From NCBI GenBank assembly GCA_027858795.1, contig JAQICF010000009.1, forward strand, positions 1 to 30,475: DNA of 30,475 nt. Reading direction: 5' to 3'. Positions 24,514-30,475 of this stretch are shown in pieces. Made by a program: the position numbers and the translations under genes. The notes below the pieces were generated by a model. The model saw nothing but the letters and a program-made list of their open reading frames with translations. It was not told where the DNA came from and searched no databases. Every line of letters begins with the position of its first letter. Within the stretch, counting starts at the first letter, position 1. This DNA comes from Candidatus Delongbacteria bacterium. GTDB lineage: Bacteria; Delongbacteria; UBA4055.

Positions 24514-25241
24514 TTAACAACCTCCATCATACCAAAGCCATAACCGTTCTTTGCTCCTAATCCAATCTGATAAAGCAGATTCAATAATTCCGGTTCACCT
24601 TTTAATCTAAAAATACCTATATAAGCCTCTACAAAATGACCTTTAAGTTTTACAGGTATTTTCTTGTAGTCTAAAACTTCGATTCCGTCTAAACTTAAAG
24701 ATTTATTCAAGAACTGTTCTGCTTTCATAGCGCAATTTTTATTCAGTAGCGTGAAATATTCCGGGTCAGCAGGTGAATAGAATTTATCGTGATTGGTTTG
24801 AAGATCGCTTTCCTTTACGACAATCGGTGAAAGCATTTTAAAGACTGCTTCGTTTTTGAAAATTGTCTTTTCCTGTTTGTTTAAATGGATTGTTTCAATT
24901 TTTATTTTACATTTATCTTTATACTCAAACAGTTTATTTCTGCCTGCAAGCAATCCGTTGTAAAGCATAATACCTGTTTCAAAATCCGGTGTGGAAAAAT
25001 TTACCGTGAAACTTTCAGATTCAAGGAAGATTTCTTCTTTATCGAATTTAGGATTACTTAAATATACTGCAAAAGTAAACGGTCTTAGGTCATGGTTTTC
25101 TTGTTTATTTTCGTCAAAATAGATTTTTCTTTCAAAGTCATTTGCAGCAAATGAACTCTTGAAAAGAGATAACAGCATACTTCGGTAATCTACAGGTAGC
25201 TTATTGCCGATCATTGTTTTCAATTTAATACTGAGACGCAT
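24510..25241 (-). CDS. cas6: Cas6 crRNA-processing endoribonuclease
   Basis: The 243-residue RAMP protein cuts the repeat to release crRNAs with an 8-nt 5' tag. The C-terminal glycine-rich loop GLGAKNGYGFGMM (227-239) is the clear signature. His50 in ENHDLRPFTFAVY is a candidate for the catalytic histidine, but this is a guess from position. It is the first gene of the cas operon; GGAGG lies 5 nt before its ATG, and its stop overlaps the cas8 start. Confidence 0.95.
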   Translation of the reverse strand: MRLSIKLKTMIGNKLPVDYRSMLLSLFKSSFAANDFERKIYFDENKQENHDLRPFTFAVYLSNPKFDKEEIFLESESFTVNFSTPDFETGIMLYNGLLAGRNKLFEYKDKCKIKIETIHLNKQEKTIFKNEAVFKMLSPIVVKESDLQTNHDKFYSPADPEYFTLLNKNCAMKAEQFLNKSLSLDGIEVLDYKKIPVKLKGHFVEAYIGIFRLKGEPELLNLLYQIGLGAKNGYGFGMMEVVK

Positions 25242-25269
25242 ATATCCTCCATTTTTTATTCACTTACAA

Positions 25270-25304
25270 GCAATATACAAAGACTACTGGGACATATAGT
25301 GACC
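25270..25304 (-). promoter_or_regulatory. Putative operator-promoter of the cas operon
   Basis: Read on the minus strand: imperfect palindrome GGTCACTATATGTCC (25304 to 25290), 12 nt, TATATTGC (25277 to 25270), then 28 nt to the cas6 ATG. It shares 13 of 15 palindrome bases and the spacing with the element before the helicase operon (11086 to 11052). Confidence 0.6.
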
Positions 25305-25416
25305 TTGTGAAATATTTTTTCTATCTTTTACAATATATTTTGAATCTTAATCAATATAATACTATCACAAGTATTCGTAATATGCAACATTATTTATTAG
25401 TAATATCTAATCAAAT

Positions 25417-25445
25417 AAAAAAAAGACCCTGAAATAAATTCAGGG
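25417..25445 (-). terminator. Rho-independent terminator of the lytic transglycosylase gene
   Basis: On the minus strand CCCTGAA-TTTAT-TTCAGGG is followed by TC and eight T. It lies 24 nt beyond the stop of the gene at 25470. The stem is also a copy of the 21-bp repeat found at 26743-26763. Confidence 0.85.
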
Positions 25446-25469
25446 TGACTGTGTGTAGCGAGTAAAATC

Positions 25470-26693
25470 CTACTCCAACCTCATCCCTAACTTCTCTGCG
25501 ATCTGATAAATAGCATCAGCGTAGCTGTCACTTGTATTGTATTTTAAAATTTGTCTTATAATCTCTTTCTTATTCTTCTTTTCAAGCGGAATATACTTCT
25601 TCCACCCATTGTAATATAAAAAATTCCCTATACTTATAATTGCATCATCCATATTAGAAAGATCAGCCTTCCCATCATAATCACCATCTTTCGCTAGATG
25701 TAAATTGAAAGGCATGAACTGAGTAAAACCTATCGCACCAACAAAATTCCCTTTTATTTCATCAGCTTTAAAATCATTATCTATGCAGTACTTAATTATA
25801 TGATACAAACTTCTTTGTGCTGACCGTCTTAGTCTGTTTATTCTATTTCTCTGCTTATCCTTATCAACATCATTCAATAGCGGGTTGAGTATCCCAAATT
25901 GCGCTTGCCCAAGTAAAACCTGGAAAGGATTTATCGTTAATTTGTATTTACCTAAATTTGTTTCCTTTCTGAGAATTGCAATAATGATCTCTTTATTCAC
26001 TTTATATTCATCTTCCGTTCTTTCTAGAACATCAGCATGGTCATTGTAAAACTTCTCAAGTCTATCAAAATCAAATTTATTAACATCAAACTTATCAACT
26101 CTCTGTTGCTCTTTTATTGAATTTGGCTTGTAATAAAAATGCAAAGGGTCAAACCTTAATGTTTTGACCTGAGATAATAAGCTATCAATTTTATCTAATT
26201 CTAACGAATCTTCTTTTGCTTTAGCAATTATATCATGGTAAATATCATTATCTTTAAATTCTTCAAGATCAAAGTTCCTTAAGTAATCTCCCAGAAAATG
26301 ATATTCGATTCTAAAAGTTAAATACTTTAAAAGTGAAGAATTATTCCATGCTTTATTTCTTTTCTTGAAATAGCTCGAACTCCCAAGATCTTCTAAAACA
26401 CTCTCAACAAAATTTAATGTATCGATCTTATTTGTAGTTGTATATTTTACATTTAAGTAATCTGCTGAGTATAGATATATCTTCTTTACTAACTGATCAA
26501 GTAATCTTTCACCAATGGGAATTGAAGAAATAACTTTTCTCAGACTGTCTGACTCTTGCTGTAATTTATCTTCAATTATTTCATGCAAAAACTTAGGATC
26601 TTCATATAATTTTTTAAAATATAGTTTAGGTTCTGCAAATAATGAATTTGTCAGTAAAATTAATGAAATTATTAATAGTTTAATTTTTAACAT
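25470..26693 (-). CDS. MltB-like lytic murein transglycosylase
   Basis: The 407-residue exported enzyme cleaves peptidoglycan between MurNAc and GlcNAc. A signal peptide covers 1-20 (MLKIKLLIISLILLTNSLFA), with no lipobox. The SLT_2 domain is in the C-terminal half: catalytic Glu244 in AILRKETNLGKY, then NPFQVL, GAIGFTQFMP (319-328), DGDYDGKADL (336-345) and ISIGNFLYYNGW (351-362). The first 200 residues are helical and not recognised. The start fits the signal peptide, but no Shine-Dalgarno is seen: a hairpin repeat ends about 11 nt before the ATG. It is transcribed away from the cas operon terminus and is probably monocistronic. Confidence 0.9.
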   Translation of the reverse strand: MLKIKLLIISLILLTNSLFAEPKLYFKKLYEDPKFLHEIIEDKLQQESDSLRKVISSIPIGERLLDQLVKKIYLYSADYLNVKYTTTNKIDTLNFVESVLEDLGSSSYFKKRNKAWNNSSLLKYLTFRIEYHFLGDYLRNFDLEEFKDNDIYHDIIAKAKEDSLELDKIDSLLSQVKTLRFDPLHFYYKPNSIKEQQRVDKFDVNKFDFDRLEKFYNDHADVLERTEDEYKVNKEIIIAILRKETNLGKYKLTINPFQVLLGQAQFGILNPLLNDVDKDKQRNRINRLRRSAQRSLYHIIKYCIDNDFKADEIKGNFVGAIGFTQFMPFNLHLAKDGDYDGKADLSNMDDAIISIGNFLYYNGWKKYIPLEKKNKKEIIRQILKYNTSDSYADAIYQIAEKLGMRLE

Positions 26694-26704
26694 ATATATT
26701 CGTC

Positions 26705-26763
26705 ATGCTGAATTTATTTTAGCATCTATCTTTTAATCTTTTGACCCTGAAATAAATTCAGGG
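26705..26763. repeat. Two hairpin repeats upstream of the transglycosylase
   Basis: ATGCTGAA-TTTAT-TTTAGCAT (26705-26725) is a relative of the hairpin at 828-848. CCCTGAAATAAATTCAGGG (26745-26763) is identical to 25427-25445; with two more bases (GA) the two copies match over 21 bp in the same orientation. This copy has no T-run and is not a terminator. Confidence 0.8.
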
Positions 26764-26800
26764 AGACAATTACACCTTGTGTCTCTGTGTCAATGTGAGA

Positions 26801-29800
26801 TTAAAAATCAATTGAGTTTTCGCCTAGGATCTCTTTTACACCCTTAACAAATTTTAAAGAACCCGAAACCTTGTAAGAAGAAGACTTTAAAAAATAATTG
26901 TCATTCTTAGTCCCGTTTACTTTAAAATACAGATCCTTATTACCTTCATGGCTCTGTAAATGTTTAATAAAGTTATCTACAATAACCTCATTAAGCTCCT
27001 TAGGGTTGAAATTGATCTTTACTTGATTTGTTTTTTCTCCAAACATTTGCTGTGCCCTTTCGTAATCATAAACTTTATCAACTATTAAACTGAAATATTC
27101 ACCTTGCCTTTGAAATCTCAGCTTGAAAAAATATACTTCATTTTCATTTAATTTTTCATTGTATTCATCAAATTTTTTCGGAAATAATACAAGATCTTCA
27201 TCACCATAATAAGTCGTGACCGTTAAATTCGCCATTGCCTTATTGGTTTTCGTTGTTCTTATCTTTTTATTTCTTAACATACCACCAAGAGTAAAAGTAT
27301 AATTATCTGAAAAGGAGTCAGTTAAGACTTTCTGGTTTATGGATAATGCTTTAATCAGATCCTTGTACTTATCCAATGGATGCCCGGATACATATAGACC
27401 TATCAACTCTTTCTCCTGCTCAAGCAAGCTGGCTTTATCGAATTCATCTACATCCAACAAAGCAGGATGATTTATTACTATTTCCTGATCAGAATTATCC
27501 CCGAATAAACTATTACCCCAGTCTAACTTCCTTGAAGCTATTTTCTGAAAATGAGGGAGGAGTTCTTCTAGAGAACTTACTATTTGTGATCGTTTGTGTC
27601 CTAATGAATCAAGAGCTCCGGCCTTTGACAAATGTTCTATTGTCCTTTTATTTGCTTTGGAAATATCTATCCTTTCTAAGAAATCATAAATATCTTTGTA
27701 TTCCCCACCTTCTTTTCTAGTATTTATAATTGACTCAATTGCCTTCTCTCCAACATTTTTTATCGCAAGTAAACCAAAGGCTATCTTTCCATCTTCAGTA
27801 GGAGCAAAATCCATATCACTGTAATTGACATCAGGTCTTACAATTTCAATTCCCATATTATCACATTCATCAATATACTTCAATACTTTATCTGAGTTAT
27901 TTTTAACATTGTTCAACATTGCTGACATGAATTGAATCGGATAATTTACTTTCAGGTAAGCTGTTTGATAAGAAACATATGCATAACATACGGAGTGAGA
28001 AAGATTGAATGCATACTTTCCAAAAGCTTCCCAGTCTGACCATATTTTATCTATTGTTTTAGCTACTGGAACATTCATTGCGCTACAACCTTTAATGAAC
28101 TCTTCATTTTTATTGCAACCTTCAGTAAACTTCACCTTCAAATCATTCATTAATTTAATTTTCTTCTTTCCCATTGCCTTTCTAAGCATGTCAGATTCAC
28201 CTCTGGTAAATCCAGCTAATTCTCTGGAAAGCATCATGACCTGCTCTTGATACACGGTAATACCATATGTATCCTTAAGATATTTTTCCATCAAAGGATG
28301 GTCATACTCTATTTTTTCTTTTCCGTTTTTTCTGTCAATAAATGAAGGAATATATTCCATTGGTCCTGGTCTGTATAAGGCATTCATCGCATACAAATAT
28401 TCAAATTTGTCAGGTTTTAGATCACGAAGATATTTTTTCATTCCGGCAGATTCAAATTGGAAGATACCATTAGTATCCCCTCGAGTGTACATATCATAGA
28501 CTTTTTTATCATCAAAAGGAATTGTATCAATATCAATTCTTTTACCAGTAGATTGAAAAATGTATTTGATTGTATTTGAAATAATTGATAAAGTACTTAA
28601 TCCTAAAAAATCCATCTTTAAAAGCCCAAGATCATCTAATTGAGGACCCTCATACTGTGTTATTACCGTATTAGAATCTTTTGGTGGATATTGTAAAGGA
28701 ACATACTCATATACCGGTTTATCGCTAATTATAACGGCACAGGCGTGTGTTCCGGTTCCTCTTATAGTACCTTCTATCCTGTTTGCCATATCGATAAGTT
28801 CTTTATTTGTATCATTGGTTGAATAAATTTCTTTAAATTCTTTCTCTGCTAAACTTGAGTCGATCGTGGTTCCTGGTTTCGCAGATATTTTTCCGGTGAT
28901 CTCATTCACTTGAGATAAAGGTACGTCCATTACTCTACCAATATCTCTGACAGAATTTCTTGCCGCCATTGTTTGATATGTTACAACTTGGCAAACATTA
29001 TCTCTTCCGTATTTATCCTTAACATAATCAAGGACTTTTTCTCTCTCATCATCTTGAAAGTCAATATCAATATCCGGCATTGAAATTCTATCGGGATTAA
29101 GAAATCTCTCAAATAGTAAGCCGTATTTCAATGGATCAACATTAGTGATCCCTGTTAAATATGATATAACAGAACCTGCTGCGGAACCTCTGCCAGGACC
29201 AACTAGAATATCTTGTGACTTTGCCCAGTTCACAAATTCTTGTACGATAAGAAAATAACCCGGAAAACCCATCTTATTAACTGTTTCAAGCTCAAATCTC
29301 AATCGTTCAATAATATCATCAAATGGTATTGGTAGATCTTTTAGTTGTCTATCACTGTTTAAAAAATATTTTCCTGACTCATCCTTACCTATTCCGTATC
29401 TATTTTTTAGACCGATATCACACAACTGAATTAAGTATTCGTCTTCACTCAAACCATCTGGACAATCATACTTTGGTAATAATGATTGGTCAAATTCAAT
29501 TTCAAGATTACATGAATCAGCAATTTTAACAGTATTTTCTATAGAACCTGGATAATCTTTGAAATTCTTTTCCATTTCCTGTGTTGATAATATTGAATAA
29601 TTCCCACCCAGCATACAAAGTCTATTATTCTGCTCATTTAGCAACTTACCTGTATTGACACAAACTAGAGCATCCTGTATAATATCATCTTCTTTATTTA
29701 TATAATGAGTATCATTAGTTGCTACAAGTCCTAACCCTGTCTCTTTTGAAATTCTCAACAATTCCTTGTTTACAATTTCTTGCTCTTTTATTTCAGGATG

Positions 29801-30319
29801 ATGCTGAACTTCTAAGTAAAAATTATCCTTACCAAATATTTTATGATATTTCTGTGCGGCTTCTCTGGCTTCATCAAGCTTGTTATCCATTATAGCTCTG
29901 GGTATCTCACCAGCTAAACATGCAGATAGACCTATAAGACCTTCACTATACTCTTCAAGTAGTTTATAATCAATTCTAGGTTTATGATAAAAACCTGTCA
30001 AACTTGCTTGAGTGCATAAAAATAATAAATTCTGATACCCAGCTTTATTCTTTGCTAGTAAAACCAGATGGTTTCTCTTTTCACCTTTTTCTTTGATTTT
30101 ACGATCATCAACTATATAAGCTTCTACTCCAATGATAGGCTTGATGCCAGCAGATGTAGCTTGTTTATAAAAATCTATTGCACCCATCATATTTCCATGA
30201 TCGGTAATAGCCATTGCAGGTTGTTTTAACTTAACTGCTTTTTGTATCATATTTTTGGGTTTTGAAAGTCCGTCTAGGGTAGAATAGTGAGAATGATTAT
30301 GTAAATGTACGAATGACAT
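26801..30319 (-). CDS. dnaE: DNA polymerase III alpha subunit
   Basis: The 1,172-residue replicative polymerase is close to the usual DnaE length (about 1,160). An N-terminal PHP domain has HLHNHSHYSTLDG (5-17) and ITDHGN (38-43). The polymerase active site shows PDIDID (415-420), giving Asp416 and Asp418, and KMDFLGL with Asp570. GPGRGSAAGS (374-383) and YRPGPMEYIP are other hallmarks. The finger, tandem HhH and C-terminal OB-fold regions follow, the last with FTLGGMLRNKKIRTTKTNKAMA. AAGG lies about 8 nt before the ATG. It has no sign of damage. Confidence 0.97.
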   Translation of the reverse strand: MSFVHLHNHSHYSTLDGLSKPKNMIQKAVKLKQPAMAITDHGNMMGAIDFYKQATSAGIKPIIGVEAYIVDDRKIKEKGEKRNHLVLLAKNKAGYQNLLFLCTQASLTGFYHKPRIDYKLLEEYSEGLIGLSACLAGEIPRAIMDNKLDEAREAAQKYHKIFGKDNFYLEVQHHPEIKEQEIVNKELLRISKETGLGLVATNDTHYINKEDDIIQDALVCVNTGKLLNEQNNRLCMLGGNYSILSTQEMEKNFKDYPGSIENTVKIADSCNLEIEFDQSLLPKYDCPDGLSEDEYLIQLCDIGLKNRYGIGKDESGKYFLNSDRQLKDLPIPFDDIIERLRFELETVNKMGFPGYFLIVQEFVNWAKSQDILVGPGRGSAAGSVISYLTGITNVDPLKYGLLFERFLNPDRISMPDIDIDFQDDEREKVLDYVKDKYGRDNVCQVVTYQTMAARNSVRDIGRVMDVPLSQVNEITGKISAKPGTTIDSSLAEKEFKEIYSTNDTNKELIDMANRIEGTIRGTGTHACAVIISDKPVYEYVPLQYPPKDSNTVITQYEGPQLDDLGLLKMDFLGLSTLSIISNTIKYIFQSTGKRIDIDTIPFDDKKVYDMYTRGDTNGIFQFESAGMKKYLRDLKPDKFEYLYAMNALYRPGPMEYIPSFIDRKNGKEKIEYDHPLMEKYLKDTYGITVYQEQVMMLSRELAGFTRGESDMLRKAMGKKKIKLMNDLKVKFTEGCNKNEEFIKGCSAMNVPVAKTIDKIWSDWEAFGKYAFNLSHSVCYAYVSYQTAYLKVNYPIQFMSAMLNNVKNNSDKVLKYIDECDNMGIEIVRPDVNYSDMDFAPTEDGKIAFGLLAIKNVGEKAIESIINTRKEGGEYKDIYDFLERIDISKANKRTIEHLSKAGALDSLGHKRSQIVSSLEELLPHFQKIASRKLDWGNSLFGDNSDQEIVINHPALLDVDEFDKASLLEQEKELIGLYVSGHPLDKYKDLIKALSINQKVLTDSFSDNYTFTLGGMLRNKKIRTTKTNKAMANLTVTTYYGDEDLVLFPKKFDEYNEKLNENEVYFFKLRFQRQGEYFSLIVDKVYDYERAQQMFGEKTNQVKINFNPKELNEVIVDNFIKHLQSHEGNKDLYFKVNGTKNDNYFLKSSSYKVSGSLKFVKGVKEILGENSIDF

Positions 30320-30392
30320 TGAAAGACCTTAACTATATTTTGTGATTATCCTGCTTACACACTACATCTTGGGTATAAAGTTCTTTTCTGAC

Positions 30393-30423
30393 ACAACATG
30401 TTGTATATAACTTAATTAAGTTA
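30393..30423. promoter_or_regulatory. Two adjacent palindromes upstream of dnaE
   Basis: ACAACATGTTGT (30393-30404) and TAACTTAATTAAGTTA (30408-30423) are perfect palindromes whose centres are 17 bp apart. They lie about 75-105 nt before the dnaE start. They could be operator sites or part of the promoter region of dnaE or of a gene beyond the window. Confidence 0.45.
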
Positions 30424-30475
30424 GATAATACTCTTATATATTTCAAATAAAAAATGGTCTTTTTTAAAATTGTTT

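Noticed and set aside
26745..26763. Terminator after dnaE
   Set aside because: The stem lies beyond the dnaE stop, but no T-run follows it on the minus strand, unlike the identical stem at 25427-25445.

Overview
The window is AT-rich (roughly two-thirds A+T by eye) and comes from a Gram-negative-type bacterium. It has an Sec-exported, MltB-like lytic transglycosylase, a small lipoprotein with a lipobox, and a WbpE-like sugar aminotransferase. Short hairpin-forming intergenic repeats resemble those I associate with Bacteroidetes/FCB-group genomes. Several genes have weak ribosome binding sites while others have strong GGAGG sites. I cannot place the organism more precisely from sequence alone.

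Layout, left to right. (1) Positions 1-884 hold the end of an unrecognised gene, a stand-alone mannose-6-phosphate-isomerase-type cupin, and a repeat-rich gap. (2) Positions 885-2087 hold a tandem two-domain UPF0149/YecA protein on the minus strand and a short repeat-rich spacer. (3) Positions 2088-11022 (minus strand) hold a tightly packed three-gene restriction-modification-like operon: a PLD-nuclease/SNF2-type helicase, a DUF4062 + HATPase protein, and an Eco57I/type IIG-like adenine methyltransferase. This operon is broken twice. An IS30-family element splits the helicase, and an internal deletion with a frameshift splits the methyltransferase. (4) Positions 11302-14930 hold housekeeping-type genes: an EF-G paralogue, a DegT-family aminotransferase and a lipoprotein. 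(5) Positions 15077-25304 hold a complete type I-B CRISPR-Cas locus, all read on the minus strand: promoter, cas6-cas8-(internal cas11)-cas7-cas5-cas3-cas4-cas1-cas2, leader, then an array of 28 repeats and 27 spacers. A single type I-C-like repeat sits 8 nt beyond the distal end of the array. (6) Positions 25417-30475 hold an MltB-like lytic transglycosylase between two copies of a 21-bp hairpin repeat, then dnaE with two adjacent palindromes upstream.

The most informative observation links the two defence regions. The helicase/methylase operon and the cas operon carry nearly the same promoter module: a 15-bp palindrome (GGTCACTATTTGACC and GGTCACTATATGTCC), exactly 12 nt, TATATT, then 28-29 nt to the start codon. 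This suggests that one regulator controls both, and that the CRISPR system is intact while its partner operon has decayed. Other notable points are an internal cas11 start with its own Shine-Dalgarno inside cas8, three 11-bp repeats in the coding region of the DUF4062 gene that could act as a frame switch, and the orphan type I-C-like repeat.
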